DNA of 64,000 nucleotides from Galbibacter pacificus. Lineage in GTDB: Bacteria > Bacteroidota > Bacteroidia > Flavobacteriales > Flavobacteriaceae. Made by a program: the position numbers and the translations under genes. The number at the start of each line of letters is the position of its first letter. Position 1 is the stretch's first letter. Of the stretch, positions 17,580 to 26,997 are shown piece by piece. The DNA lies in NCBI RefSeq assembly GCF_029603155.1, contig NZ_JAPMUA010000002.1, forward strand, positions 1-64,000, written 5' to 3'. The notes beneath the pieces were generated by a model that was not told the origin of the DNA, did not search any database, and saw nothing but the letters and a program-made list of their open reading frames with translations.

Positions 17580-18659
17580 CTATTTTTCTTTTTCTTTTTC
17601 TAAATCATTAAATTCTATAGATTCGTCTACTTCGCCTTTATAGGCTTTGATAAAAGCATTTTTAAAAATGCCTACAATAGTAGTAAAAATGTTTGAACCT
17701 ACATCGTTTAGGTCGCCCTCAACTGGTATTTTCGTTGCCAGAGTGTCCTGTTTTTGGTTTTTAAAGATGAATTTAAAGAAACCGACAAAGCCTTCCCATG
17801 CCTTTTTGAAAATGTTGCTGCCTTCTTTGCCAAAGGCATCTACGATTTTTGTGTCGGTTAAGATGGGTTTAAAATAGCCTTTTAAATATCCGTCGTTAAT
17901 TACAACTTCACTAAAAAGGTCGAAATTCCCTTTTTCAAAGTCGAACCCGGCATAGGCCAGTGTAAAGGAATTCAATGCCGTAACATTGGCTTTTTCAAGC
18001 GAAAAATCAAAGTCTATATCGGGAATTTGCTGGACGAGGTCCATTTTGCCATCCAAATTAATTTTACCTTGCCCAATGCTTATCGCCGTTGCCTTTACAG
18101 AAGATGGAAGTTCTTGCTCTTTGTCTACCACATTCCGCAAGTTTGTGGCTGTAAGGGATATTTGGTCGATGTAAAGGTCTACGTCCGGACTTTTGTTAAA
18201 CTGAAGGAAGCCCACTTTTCCTTGTTCAATGGTGAGTTTGTTAATGTCTATCGGGACCAGATCGGTTAAAGCTTCGCTCCAATCTTCATTGGTAGGCTCT
18301 ACCGAGTCTTTGACCTGCTCCTCGAAAATATAGGTTACCTTGGGCCTATATAAATTAATTTTGCTTACTATTTTTCCATTGAATAAAGATTTCCATTGAA
18401 TGGAAATATCCGATTTTTCAAAATCCAGAAAAGGAATATTGCTTTCGCCGTCTATTTTATCCAGTTTTAACTGGTGGATTACATAGGCGCCGCGGTATAA
18501 ATTAATATCGATGTCTTCCACATGCCCCCAATACCCCGGAATATCCTGAAGTGTATTGTTTACATAGCGTTTAACTATGCCGGGCAGCAATAGCCTAAAG
18601 ATTATCAATATTATTACAACGGTTAAGACTATATAAGATAACTTTTTTCTTTTGGACAT
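17580..18659 (-). CDS. DUF748/AsmA-like membrane-anchored protein
   Basis: 359 aa. One N-terminal transmembrane helix (residues ~8-28, IVLTVVIILIIFRLLLPGIV) anchors a long beta-rich periplasmic region. The repeating pattern (INLYRGAYVIHQLKLDKI, ISIQWKSLFNGKIVSKINLYRP, LTIEQGKVGFLQF) is typical of AsmA/DUF748 proteins, bridge-like molecules implicated in outer-membrane lipid transport and envelope maintenance. The C-terminus is acidic. Preceded by a terminator, it begins a unit with trmD. The lipid-transport role is inferred from the wider superfamily. Confidence 0.7.
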   Translation of the reverse strand: MSKRKKLSYIVLTVVIILIIFRLLLPGIVKRYVNNTLQDIPGYWGHVEDIDINLYRGAYVIHQLKLDKIDGESNIPFLDFEKSDISIQWKSLFNGKIVSKINLYRPKVTYIFEEQVKDSVEPTNEDWSEALTDLVPIDINKLTIEQGKVGFLQFNKSPDVDLYIDQISLTATNLRNVVDKEQELPSSVKATAISIGQGKINLDGKMDLVQQIPDIDFDFSLEKANVTALNSFTLAYAGFDFEKGNFDLFSEVVINDGYLKGYFKPILTDTKIVDAFGKEGSNIFKKAWEGFVGFFKFIFKNQKQDTLATKIPVEGDLNDVGSNIFTTIVGIFKNAFIKAYKGEVDESIEFNDLEKEKEK

Positions 18660-18686
18660 GTATTTTTATTTGAGAAAGTATTAAGA

Positions 18687-18711
18687 TAAAAAAACTCCCC
18701 GAAAGGGGAGT
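18687..18711 (-). terminator. Terminator between the coiled-coil gene and the DUF748-like gene
   Basis: ACTCCCC (18694-18700) and GGGGAGT (18705-18711) form a 7-bp stem with a four-base loop; on the minus strand seven T residues follow. It ends the upstream gene about 27 bases past its stop codon. Confidence 0.9.
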
Positions 18712-18737
18712 CTAATAAAATCTTAAAATCCAAAACC

Positions 18738-19361
18738 TTATTTAGATTTTGCCAATTTTTGTTTGTTAATTTCGTCCTGAAGCTGCCTTCTTGCTTTTTG
18801 TTCCCTTTCAAGGGCTTTTCGTCGGTGCTCTTCGTACTCGTCTTCGAGTTCGGCCAGTGCTTTTCTTGCCTGTTGGGTAACCACATTGGCATTCTTAAAC
18901 TTGTAAATAAACAACCCGAGAATGAGCGCTAAAATTGCTACAATTCCCCACATAATGCCTTTGTACGCAGGCTTGTTTATTAAAGCACCGAAAAAAGAAA
19001 TGCTATCTTTTTCTTCGGTTACCGTGGTTAATTGTTGGTTTGTAGATGCCAGTTCTTTGTTTAGGCTTCCAATTTTGCCTTCCTGGGTGCCTGTTAACTG
19101 CTTGGAGGCAGCCAACTCTTTTTCGAGCCTTGCAACAGAGTCGAGGGTGTTTTTCTTCAACAGATAAAGCCAATTTTTCTTGACTACCTTATAGTCTTGA
19201 TAATTGTTGGCCTTTTGGAAAATGTATTCAAACTGGTTGTTGATACTTCCCTTTGTTAAAGACAGTTCTTCCTCTTCTGATTGTTGCTGCGCGTTAACCG
19301 AAAAGATTGAAAATAGAAATAATGTGATTGCTGTTAAAAGTGTCTTTCTCGTCATCTTCAT
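18738..19361 (-). CDS. Signal-peptide, single-TM coiled-coil protein of unknown function
   Basis: 207 aa. A signal peptide (to about residue 25, FSVNAQ) leads to a periplasmic region with a heptad-rich coiled coil at ~75-120 (ARLEKELAAS, GSLNKELASTNQQL). A transmembrane helix lies at ~135-152 (IMWGIVAILALILGLFIY), and a highly charged cytoplasmic helix at ~160-205 (LEDEYEEHRRKALEREQ). The proximity to trmD may lead to mis-naming as a methyltransferase, but no catalytic motif is present. It could couple periplasmic and cytoplasmic partners; function unknown. Confidence 0.7.
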   Translation of the reverse strand: MKMTRKTLLTAITLFLFSIFSVNAQQQSEEEELSLTKGSINNQFEYIFQKANNYQDYKVVKKNWLYLLKKNTLDSVARLEKELAASKQLTGTQEGKIGSLNKELASTNQQLTTVTEEKDSISFFGALINKPAYKGIMWGIVAILALILGLFIYKFKNANVVTQQARKALAELEDEYEEHRRKALEREQKARRQLQDEINKQKLAKSK

Positions 19362-19461
19362 TCGTTAAAATGTTAATTTGGGGTTGCAAAGTTACGTTTT
19401 TACTGCTAACGAGCACAATATTAAGATATTGTTTTTAATAATAAAAAAATCTTCAAGGATT

Positions 19462-20259
19462 TTATAAAGTTCCGGGTTTTTTGTCTTTTTTCAATTTAAA
19501 GGTTTTGTATACCCTTAACCTAAAAATGATATCGTTTGTCCTTACGAGTTCTTCAAATTCCTGTTTGGTATAATGGTACGATATATTGAACTGGATTTTA
19601 AAGGTAGGGTCCACAACATATCCAACTCCCGGGGACAAGCGTATAATGTCGTTAATTTGTTTGGAGCTTTTTATATTAAAGAAAAATTCAACATCTATCG
19701 GGATATAAAAACCACGCCCTTTAGAAACGAAAAGCCCTTCAAGGTTAATGTTCCCCGTAATTTTATAGCGCAACCTTAAACCAAAAGACGAGCCATCATC
19801 CCTAAAAGGGTTGGTAAAACGTTCTTCCAGCCTAAAATAATGTAAAAAATCTATTCTGTTGGTTAGGTTAAACCCAATTTTATAGCCTTGGTAAATACGT
19901 AGCTCGAAAGCGTCGATATCATTAAAATTATGAATGTAATAATAGCCAACCCCGCTAACCAAACGCTGGTCGAAAATAAACTTTCTCAAATTAAACTCGT
20001 CCAGGGCATAACTTAGTTCGGCTTTGGTATTAAAACGGTTCCAGCTTTTTGGGCTTACGGTACGGTAGCCTATTTCGGTATTTAATTTAACCCGTTCACT
20101 AATTTGCCATCCCGGCTGGAAGGTAAACCATGCCTGCTTGGTTATATCGTGATCGTAAATACTGTCGTTTTCCTGGGCACATAAAAAATTGCCCATTAAG
20201 AATATAAAGCCAACAGATATAAAGGTTTTCGAAACAAAGGTTGGTATTATTAGCTTCAT
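19462..20259 (-). CDS. DUF2490 outer-membrane beta-barrel protein
   Basis: 265 aa with a signal peptide ending near GNFLCAQ. The mature protein starts ITKQAWFTFQPGWQISERV and continues as alternating amphipathic strands (RFNTKAELSYALDEFNLRKF, RIDFLHYFRLEERFT, PGVGYVVDPTFKIQFNISYH), which matches DUF2490, a family of predicted outer-membrane barrels common in Bacteroidota. It is monocistronic: a terminator separates it from gap upstream. No substrate or function can be read from the sequence. Confidence 0.8.
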   Translation of the reverse strand: MKLIIPTFVSKTFISVGFIFLMGNFLCAQENDSIYDHDITKQAWFTFQPGWQISERVKLNTEIGYRTVSPKSWNRFNTKAELSYALDEFNLRKFIFDQRLVSGVGYYYIHNFNDIDAFELRIYQGYKIGFNLTNRIDFLHYFRLEERFTNPFRDDGSSFGLRLRYKITGNINLEGLFVSKGRGFYIPIDVEFFFNIKSSKQINDIIRLSPGVGYVVDPTFKIQFNISYHYTKQEFEELVRTNDIIFRLRVYKTFKLKKDKKPGTL

Positions 20260-20310
20260 ACTTAATACGTATAGTAATAAGATACTAAAATTAGCTAATA
20301 AATACGTAAT

Positions 20311-20356
20311 ATAAAAGGAGCCTTGTTTTTATTCTATGTTAAAAATGTAAGGCTCT
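20311..20356 (-). terminator. Possible terminator of gap
   Basis: GAGCCTT (20318-20324) and AAGGCTC (20349-20355) pair across a 24-base loop; on the minus strand CTTTTAT follows. The long loop lowers confidence. Confidence 0.5.
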
Positions 20357-20400
20357 CTTTTTATTTATCAATGAATGGAACAATCAAACTCGGGTCGGGT

Positions 20401-21852
20401 TTAATAGTATGTAAACCTTCTTACTTTGGCTATATATTTTGCCAACCTGATTACTTGGTGGCTATACCCATATTCATTATCGTACCAAATGTAAAGTACA
20501 ATATTTTTTCCGTCGGAAGATACAATGGTGGCATTGCTGTCGTATATCGCTGGAGCGGAAGTTCCAATGATATCCGAAGAAACCAACTCATTGTTAAGAG
20601 AATATTTAATCTGTTCCACCAGATCTCCTTCCAGGGCATATTTTTTTAAGGTTGAGTTGATGGCATTTTTTGAAGTAGGCTTTTCCACTTCCAGGTTTAA
20701 AACCACCAAAGAGCCATTTGGAACCGGTACCCTAATTGCATTTGATGTTAATTTACCATCCAAACTGGGCAGCGCTTTTGCAACGGCTTTACCGGCACCT
20801 GTTTCAGTTATTACCATATTAAGTGCGGCTGCCCGGCCTCTTCTGTATTTACTGTGCATATTGTCTACCAAATTTTGGTCGTTGGTATAGGCATGTATGG
20901 TTTCTAAATGTCCTTTTACAATCCCTAGTGCATCTTCAACAACTTTTAAAATGGGCGTAATGGCATTGGTTGTACATGAAGCGGCCGAAAAAATATCGTA
21001 TTTATTAGGGCTGTATTCGGCATGGTTGACGCCGTAAACAATATTGGGCACGTTTTTACCGGGGGCGGTAAGCAGGACCTTTTCTACACCTTTGGATTTT
21101 AAATGCTTGGCCAGGGATTTATCATCTCTGTAGGCACCCGTATTGTCTATAACCAATGCCTTTTTTATTCCATAAACGGTATAATCTATTTTTTCAGGGG
21201 CTGAAGCGTTTATTAAGTATACCGTAGTACCGTTGATTACAAGTGCTTTTTTGGCAATATCTATGGTTACGGTTCCCGGGAAGAAGCCGTGAATGGAGTC
21301 ATTTTCGAGTAGCGAAGCTCTTTTTTGTAATATTTCTTCGGTAATTTCGCCACGGGTAACAATTGCCCTTAACCGTAGTTGGGAGCCTATGCCCGTTTTT
21401 GCCATAAGTTCTCTGGCCAAGAGCCTACCAATTCTTCCAAAACCATACAGAATTACATCTTTTGGTTCTATCTCCTTGGTTTTGTGGGCATCTTTTAACT
21501 TATTAATCACAAAAGAAACCGCATCAGAGTGATTGGTGTCTTCCAAATGGTATTCATAGGTGAGCTTCCCGATGTCTATTTTGGAAGAAGGAAGGTTCAT
21601 GTTTTTTATTGCTTGGGCAATATCTACCGAATCGAAGATGGAAATGGGTTTTTGAACAAATTCCCCGGCATACTTATGCAGGTTCATAATCTCGCTCACG
21701 CTTTTATCAATCAACTGATTTCTAAAAAGAACGAGCTCAATGGCATTGTCGTACCAAAGGTCGCTTACAATTTTTATAAATTCAATAGTTGCCCGTCTAC
21801 GGTCTGCTTGAAAAGCCAGTTCTTTTTCGTAGGTGTCATTTTTAATTGCCAT
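20401..21852 (-). CDS. gap: Glyceraldehyde-3-phosphate dehydrogenase, long form
   Basis: 483 aa from the ATG at 21852, which begins MAIKNDTYEKELAFQADRRR; an upstream in-frame ATG would add 38 unusual residues that overlap the likely promoter. The NAD-binding loop reads YGFGRIGRLLARE and the catalytic block is SAASCTTNAITPIL, followed by HAYTNDQNLVD and a WYDNEYGYSHQ C-terminal motif. Family members are usually ~335 aa; this one has an N-terminal extension of ~130 residues (helical, ending QAIKNMNLPSS) found in a separate GAPDH group of Bacteroidota. It may act in glycolysis or gluconeogenesis; the cofactor preference is unclear. Confidence 0.93.
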   Translation of the reverse strand: MAIKNDTYEKELAFQADRRRATIEFIKIVSDLWYDNAIELVLFRNQLIDKSVSEIMNLHKYAGEFVQKPISIFDSVDIAQAIKNMNLPSSKIDIGKLTYEYHLEDTNHSDAVSFVINKLKDAHKTKEIEPKDVILYGFGRIGRLLARELMAKTGIGSQLRLRAIVTRGEITEEILQKRASLLENDSIHGFFPGTVTIDIAKKALVINGTTVYLINASAPEKIDYTVYGIKKALVIDNTGAYRDDKSLAKHLKSKGVEKVLLTAPGKNVPNIVYGVNHAEYSPNKYDIFSAASCTTNAITPILKVVEDALGIVKGHLETIHAYTNDQNLVDNMHSKYRRGRAAALNMVITETGAGKAVAKALPSLDGKLTSNAIRVPVPNGSLVVLNLEVEKPTSKNAINSTLKKYALEGDLVEQIKYSLNNELVSSDIIGTSAPAIYDSNATIVSSDGKNIVLYIWYDNEYGYSHQVIRLAKYIAKVRRFTYY

Positions 21853-21933
21853 ATGGTATTTTAGTTTGTAGTGTTTTAATTTTTTTGCAAAAGTATATAT
21901 TTCAAACGTTTTCGTAAAGGAAATTTCATAAAA

Positions 21934-21961
21934 AAAAGAGCCCTGTACAAGAAGCTCTTTT
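21934..21961 (-). terminator. Terminator of the Deg protease gene
   Basis: AAAAGAGC (21934-21941) and GCTCTTTT (21954-21961) form an 8-bp stem with a 12-base loop; a run of T residues follows on the minus strand. It ends about 43 bases past the stop codon. Confidence 0.8.
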
Positions 21962-22003
21962 TTCATAAATTTTTAAAAAATTAAATGTTGTTGTAATTTT
22001 AAT

Positions 22004-23407
22004 TTACTCACGAAAAACCAAACGTTCGCGTTCCCCATATTCGTTAATGTATACAATGCTCATCATTCCGTATGATTTTGCTTTGGCAACAGCTTTTTTT
22101 ACATCGTCTACATTTTTAATTTTATCGTCGTTAATACCAATCAAGAGTTTTCCGTCCAATCCCAACCTTCTATTGTATTCATTCGAACCGTATATAACAA
22201 CGCCATTTTGTCCATCAAAACGATCTTTGTCGGTTTTTGTCTGTTCCTGTACCGAAATCCCAATTTCATCAATGGTGTACACATAAGAGCTATTATCTAG
22301 CAAGGTAACGGGCAGCTCCATGGTATTGTTGTCTCGTAAAATGGTTAATTGTACGTTATCGTTGGGGCGTTTGCTTCTTAAATATCCGGTAAGGTCGGAG
22401 AATTTGTTTATTTGAATGTGGTCTACTTTTTTAATAATATCGCCCGGTTTTAGCCCAGCTTTGTCCGCACCGGATTTTTTAAATACTTCGGCAATTAAAA
22501 TCCCCTGCGATTCATTGTAATCTTCTTCACTGTTACTTAAAACTCCTAAATCCTGTCCTTTAATGCCAAGGGTGCCCATTTGTACGTTTCCAAACTCCAT
22601 GATATCATCGACCACTTTTTTTGCAATATTGCTGGGAACAGCAAAAGAATAGCCTATATAAGATCCCGTTTGTGAGGTTATGGCTGTATTAATGCCAATA
22701 AGGTCGCCGTTGGTATTTACTAAGGCACCACCACTGTTCCCGGGATTTACGGCGGCATCGGTTTGAATAAAAGACTGGAACTTGCCGTCCATTTCGTTCA
22801 AATCCCTTGCTTTGGCACTAATAATACCTGCGGTTACGGTAGAGGTAAGGTTAAATGGATTTCCCACGGCCAATACCCATTCTCCAATTTTAGAATTGTC
22901 GGAATCTCCAAAGGCAAGATAAGGAAGGTCTTCGTCTGCATCAATTTTAATTAGCGCAATGTCGGTTTCGGGGTCGGTACCAACCAGTTCGGCACGGTAC
23001 GTCCTGTTGTTATTAAGGGTAACCTGCAATTCGGTAGCATTGGCAATAACATGGTTATTGGTAACAATATATCCATCGGGGGATATAATTACCCCCGATC
23101 CTGTACCGATCTGTGCCCTTGGTTGCCCTCCCGAACCATAAAAGTAGTCCATAATGCTCGATGGCCCCCTGCTGATGGTCATGTTTTTTACGTGAACCAC
23201 TGCATGCACGGTTTTATCGGCAGCGGTTGTAAAATCTACATCATCGGCAGCCGTGGAGGCTGGATTATAACTTGCGGTAACGAATTTTGATTGGGCTGGT
23301 TGATTTTCCAAAAGGGGAATCTCTTTTTCAAAAGCTAATTTGTATATACCTAATGTAAGAGCGCCACCCAGCATGGATACTAGTAATAGACTCAAAAATT
23401 TTTTCAT
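22004..23407 (-). CDS. Deg/HtrA-family periplasmic serine protease
   Basis: 467 aa from the ATG that gives MKKFLSLLLVSMLGG, a signal/anchor segment. The trypsin-like catalytic triad is visible: the His in TNNHVIANATEL, the Asp in DPETDIALIKID and the Ser in NPGNSGGALVNTNG. Two PDZ domains follow: one with ESQGILIAEVFKKSGADKAG and KPGDIIKKVDHI, then a degenerate one with GLDGKLLIGINDDKI. The arrangement is that of DegP/DegQ, quality-control proteases and chaperones for unfolded envelope proteins. The segment SSIMDYFYGSGGQPR before the active site is the usual regulatory LA-loop region. Which Deg orthologue it is cannot be told from the sequence. Confidence 0.95.
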   Translation of the reverse strand: MKKFLSLLLVSMLGGALTLGIYKLAFEKEIPLLENQPAQSKFVTASYNPASTAADDVDFTTAADKTVHAVVHVKNMTISRGPSSIMDYFYGSGGQPRAQIGTGSGVIISPDGYIVTNNHVIANATELQVTLNNNRTYRAELVGTDPETDIALIKIDADEDLPYLAFGDSDNSKIGEWVLAVGNPFNLTSTVTAGIISAKARDLNEMDGKFQSFIQTDAAVNPGNSGGALVNTNGDLIGINTAITSQTGSYIGYSFAVPSNIAKKVVDDIMEFGNVQMGTLGIKGQDLGVLSNSEEDYNESQGILIAEVFKKSGADKAGLKPGDIIKKVDHIQINKFSDLTGYLRSKRPNDNVQLTILRDNNTMELPVTLLDNSSYVYTIDEIGISVQEQTKTDKDRFDGQNGVVIYGSNEYNRRLGLDGKLLIGINDDKIKNVDDVKKAVAKAKSYGMMSIVYINEYGERERLVFRE

Positions 23408-23686
23408 GGCTTTATCTACTATATTTATTTTAATTAACACATAAAATTACTTTATAATTCAGTGTTTTTTTCAACTTTAACGCACTTTAACAATGAAATA
23501 TCCATATGCAATATTGTATATTTGTAAATTGATGAAAAGAGGTAAAATACGCTATTTCTATCCTATTTAAGGGATTGATGAATTATTGCGGGAATTTTTT
23601 TAGTTGAATTGCAATTGTTTATAAAAAAAATCCATGGCGGCGTTTTTAACAAAACCTTTAAAATCATTATCCATAACAATTAAAAA

Positions 23687-24463
23687 ATGAAACTAGACTT
23701 TTATAAATACCAAGGCACCGGAAACGATTTTGTTATGATTGACAACCGTGAGCTAGTGTTTCCAAAAAACGATACCAAATTGATAAATTTTTTATGCGAC
23801 AGAAAATTTGGTGTCGGTGCAGACGGACTTATACTTTTGGAAAATTGTAATGAAGCCGATTTTAAAATGGTATATTACAATGCCGATGGAAACGAAAGTT
23901 CCATGTGCGGAAATGGGGGAAGGTGCTTGGTGGCATTTGCCAACTTTCTAGAAGTCGTAAACGGGAGTTGTGCTTTCATGGCCGTAGATGGCATGCACCA
24001 TGCAACCATTAATAATGGTATAGTTAGCCTAGCCATGCAAGATGTAAAAACCATTGATTTGTTTGATAATTATACTTTTTTAAATACGGGCTCGCCGCAC
24101 CATGTCCAATTGGTGGGGAACCTTACCGAAATGGACATAAAAAGTGATGGTGCAAAATTGCGTTACGGCAAATATGGGAGCACCGGAAGCAATATTAATT
24201 TTGTAGAGCAAAAAGATTCCAGTGTTTTTGCTGTGCGCACCTATGAACGTGGCGTTGAAGACGAAACGCTTTCATGCGGGACCGGTGTTACGGCAGTAGC
24301 AATTGCTATGCACAAAACAAAGAAAACAGAAAGTTCAAGCGTAACCTTAAAAACCCCGGGAGGGGAATTAAAAGTTTCATTTGAGGAGAATGGGAGCGGG
24401 TATAAAAACATACATTTGGTAGGGCCTGCTACACAAGTATTCTCCGGTACAATCACCATATAA
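23687..24463 (+). CDS. dapF: Diaminopimelate epimerase
   Basis: 258 aa. The two catalytic cysteines lie in the conserved NADGNESSMCGNGGRC and ETLSCGTGVTAVA motifs, the N-terminus reads YQGTGNDFVMID, and GVGADGLILL is present. The enzyme interconverts LL- and meso-diaminopimelate for lysine and peptidoglycan synthesis. It overlaps the following acetyltransferase gene by one base (TAATG) and that gene overlaps mltG in the same way, giving a translationally coupled trio. Confidence 0.97.
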   Translation: MKLDFYKYQGTGNDFVMIDNRELVFPKNDTKLINFLCDRKFGVGADGLILLENCNEADFKMVYYNADGNESSMCGNGGRCLVAFANFLEVVNGSCAFMAVDGMHHATINNGIVSLAMQDVKTIDLFDNYTFLNTGSPHHVQLVGNLTEMDIKSDGAKLRYGKYGSTGSNINFVEQKDSSVFAVRTYERGVEDETLSCGTGVTAVAIAMHKTKKTESSSVTLKTPGGELKVSFEENGSGYKNIHLVGPATQVFSGTITI

Positions 24464-24987
24464 TGATAACACTGTCTGGAAATACCATTTATTTACGTGC
24501 TCTGGAACCAGAGGATTTGGATTTTCTGTACAAGCTTGAAAACGACGAGACGGTTTGGGAGGTTAGTGAAACCTTGGCACCATATTCCAAATACATATTA
24601 AAAGAATACCTAGCCAACAGCCATAAGGATATTTTTGAGGTGAAGCAGTTACGGTTGGCTATTTCCAATTATGCCGAAACACTTTTGGGCTTTATCGACC
24701 TGTATGATTTTAACCCGAAAAACAAAAGGGCGGGAGTGGGAATAATAATTTTAGAAGAAGGAAACAGGAACAAGGGGATTGGAAGGGAAGCCCTTTCATT
24801 ATTAATAGCATATGCCTTTAAACATTTAGATTTGCATCAGCTTTTCGCAAATATATCCGAACAAAACAAACCGAGCATTCAATTGTTTTCAAATTTAGGA
24901 TTTGAAAGGGTCGGGATTAAAAAAGACTGGAATTATACTTCAGGAAAATTTCAAAACGAAATTCTATATCAAAAGATCAATAAATAA
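24463..24987 (+). CDS. RimJ/RimL-type GNAT N-acetyltransferase
   Basis: 174 aa. The acetyl-CoA-binding loop lies in EGNRNKGIGREALSLLI (about residues 104-120), preceded by AGVGIIIL and followed by the typical NKPSIQLFSNLGFERVG. This is the RimJ/RimL (Acetyltransf_3) group that acetylates protein N-termini, amines or small molecules. Both ends overlap neighbours by one base, so it is expressed with dapF and mltG. Its substrate is unknown; a cell-wall connection is suggested only by position. Confidence 0.88.
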   Translation: MITLSGNTIYLRALEPEDLDFLYKLENDETVWEVSETLAPYSKYILKEYLANSHKDIFEVKQLRLAISNYAETLLGFIDLYDFNPKNKRAGVGIIILEEGNRNKGIGREALSLLIAYAFKHLDLHQLFANISEQNKPSIQLFSNLGFERVGIKKDWNYTSGKFQNEILYQKINK

Positions 24988-26030
24988 TGTATATAAGAAA
25001 AATTTTAGTGGCCATAGCGCTAATAGGGGGGATTCTGGGCTTTATTTTTGTGTATTATGTGTACAATGCCGTTTTTTCACCAAATACAGCTTTTCAAAAT
25101 GAAGAAGCCTTTGTTTATATAAAATCAGACGGTAGCTTTGTTAATGTAAAAGATCAGCTTACGCCTTTGCTCGACAATATGGAGACTTTTAGTAAGGTAG
25201 CCGAACGCAAAGGTTATGTAAGCAACATAAAAGCTGGGAAATATGCTATTAGAAAAGGGATGAACAATAACGAGATTATTAATTCCCTCCGCAGTAAAAA
25301 TTTACCTGTAACACTTTCTTTTAACAATCAGGAAACATTGGCAAAGCTTGCCGGAAGAATAGCTTTGCAAATTGAGGCCGACAGTATTTCTTTATTGAAT
25401 AGTTTTACGGATGTTAATTTTATGGATCACAGTCCGTTTAATAACGAAACTGCCATAGCCATGTACGTACCGAACAGTTATGAGTTTTTCTGGAACACTT
25501 CTGCTGAAACTTTTAGGGACCGCATGCTAAAAGAATACAACCGTTTTTGGAACCAAACGCGTCTGAACAGGGCAAAAGCCATAGGTTTATCACCAATAGA
25601 AGTAGTAACCCTTGCCTCCATAGTCCATAAAGAAACGGCAATGGTAGACGAGCGCCCACGTGTGGCGGGAGTTTATATGAACAGATTGAACAGGAATATC
25701 CCTTTACAGGCAGACCCCACCGTTATTTTCGCTTTGCGAAAAGAAGCCAACGATTATGATAAAGTGATAAAAAGAGTATTGTATAAAGACCTGGAATTAG
25801 ATTCTCCTTACAATACCTATAAATATGCAGGATTGCCGCCAGGCCCGATAGCAATGCCGGATATTTCGGCAATTGATGCTGTGTTAAATTATGAAAAAAA
25901 TGACTACCTGTATTTTGTGGCGGATGTCAATAATTTTGGGTATCATAAATTTGCCAAAACCCTTTCCCAGCATAATGTAAACAAACAAGCGTATGTAAAA
26001 TGGCTTAATTCTCAGGCTATAAAGCGGTAA
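24987..26030 (+). CDS. mltG: Endolytic peptidoglycan transglycosylase MltG
   Basis: 347 aa. An N-terminal transmembrane helix (residues ~6-27) is followed by a LysM-like region and the YceG/MltG catalytic domain. The motif SIVHKETAMVDERPRVAGVY holds the catalytic glutamate E216; LQADPTVIFAL and YNTYKYAGLPPGPIAMP complete the family signature. MltG cuts nascent glycan strands in the inner membrane's outer leaflet to set chain length. It is the last gene of the dapF-GNAT-mltG unit. Confidence 0.96.
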   Translation: MYIRKILVAIALIGGILGFIFVYYVYNAVFSPNTAFQNEEAFVYIKSDGSFVNVKDQLTPLLDNMETFSKVAERKGYVSNIKAGKYAIRKGMNNNEIINSLRSKNLPVTLSFNNQETLAKLAGRIALQIEADSISLLNSFTDVNFMDHSPFNNETAIAMYVPNSYEFFWNTSAETFRDRMLKEYNRFWNQTRLNRAKAIGLSPIEVVTLASIVHKETAMVDERPRVAGVYMNRLNRNIPLQADPTVIFALRKEANDYDKVIKRVLYKDLELDSPYNTYKYAGLPPGPIAMPDISAIDAVLNYEKNDYLYFVADVNNFGYHKFAKTLSQHNVNKQAYVKWLNSQAIKR

Positions 26031-26058
26031 AATTTAACTTTAAGATTACTTTAACTTA

Positions 26059-26093
26059 TTGGTTTTCTGATTATTAATTTTTATGTATATTTG
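26059..26093 (+). promoter_or_regulatory. Candidate promoter of the muralytic gene
   Basis: TATATTTG (26086-26093) is an exact TAnnTTTG -7 box. The best upstream element, TTG at 26059-26061, is spaced slightly too far (24 bases). The start codon is 73 bases downstream. Confidence 0.45.
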
Positions 26094-26165
26094 CATGCTC
26101 AATTTTAAGCGGTTATACATGAGAGTAAATTATGTAAAATGTAAGGCTTAAAGAAATAAAAAAGC

Positions 26166-26816
26166 ATGAGAAAAAAACAAATATTAAAATTTAATGTTTT
26201 AGTAGCTGTTTTAATTTTAGTAATTGCAGGGAGTTTAGGTTTTTCTTCATTAAAAAAAGCCAAAAAAAACGTTCATAACATTAATAGAGTAACTGAGCCT
26301 TTGGCGTATACGGTATCTTTAGAAAGCAGTGATGTAGAAGAAACCCCAATGCAGCCTCCATTTTTAGGGAAGTCGTTTAACGGGTTTAAAGAAGCATTGG
26401 CTTTTAAAGAGTCCAGAGGAGATTACTTTACGGTAAACTCTTTGGGGTATATGGGAAAATACCAATTTGGTGCCTCTACATTGAGAACAATAGGCGTTCA
26501 TTCTAAATCAGACTTTCTTAATGATCCAGAATTGCAGGAAAGAGCATTTATAGCCAATCTTGAAAGAAACAAATGGGTTTTAAGACGCGATATAGAGTGG
26601 TATGTTGGTAGAACATTCAACGGTGTAAAAGTTACAGAATCGGGAATTTTGGCAGCAGCACACCTTGCTGGACCTGGAAATGTAAAAAGATATTTACGAA
26701 CCCATGGAGCAAGTGGATTTGCTGACGCTAACGGCGCATCTATACGATATTATATGCGCAAATTCTCAGGGTACGACGTATCGCATGTAGAAGCTAATAA
26801 AGCTGCTAAGATATAA
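26166..26816 (+). CDS. Membrane-anchored lytic transglycosylase-like protein
   Basis: 216 aa. One N-terminal hydrophobic helix (residues ~9-27) is followed by a basic linker and a domain that resembles SLT/phage-type muramidases: the catalytic-glutamate motif ALAFKESRGDY (E82) and GYMGKYQFGASTLRTIG. A second conserved part is AAAHLAGPGNVKRYLRTHG. Such proteins cut peptidoglycan glycan strands. It sits directly behind mltG but has its own promoter and a strong terminator, and in related genomes is often named as a LysM or peptidoglycan-binding protein; no LysM is seen here. Confidence 0.75.
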   Translation: MRKKQILKFNVLVAVLILVIAGSLGFSSLKKAKKNVHNINRVTEPLAYTVSLESSDVEETPMQPPFLGKSFNGFKEALAFKESRGDYFTVNSLGYMGKYQFGASTLRTIGVHSKSDFLNDPELQERAFIANLERNKWVLRRDIEWYVGRTFNGVKVTESGILAAAHLAGPGNVKRYLRTHGASGFADANGASIRYYMRKFSGYDVSHVEANKAAKI

Positions 26817-26837
26817 TAGGTACAAAAGATCTTTATA

Positions 26838-26873
26838 AAGGCCTCAAAACAATGTTTTGAGGCCTTTTTTTTT
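26838..26873 (+). terminator. Strong intrinsic terminator
   Basis: AAGGCCTCAAAAC (26838-26850) pairs with GTTTTGAGGCCTT (26854-26866) over 13 bases, followed by T residues. It ends the preceding muralytic gene. Confidence 0.95.
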
Positions 26874-26997
26874 CGTGAGACCCGAATTTCAAAAGCCGAA
26901 GGCGCATTGCAATTCGTGAGTCGAACGAACCCCGCTTTTGGGCGGGATTTATGCTTTCATTTTTGGTTTATGGCAACGATTCTTTTATGTATTTTAC

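Noticed and set aside
26931..26950. CCCGC/GCGGG hairpin downstream of the muralytic gene as a terminator of the RsmI-like gene
   Set aside because: Stem of five bases and no clear T tract on the minus strand; the neighbouring 26838-26873 hairpin is far stronger and already bidirectional in form.
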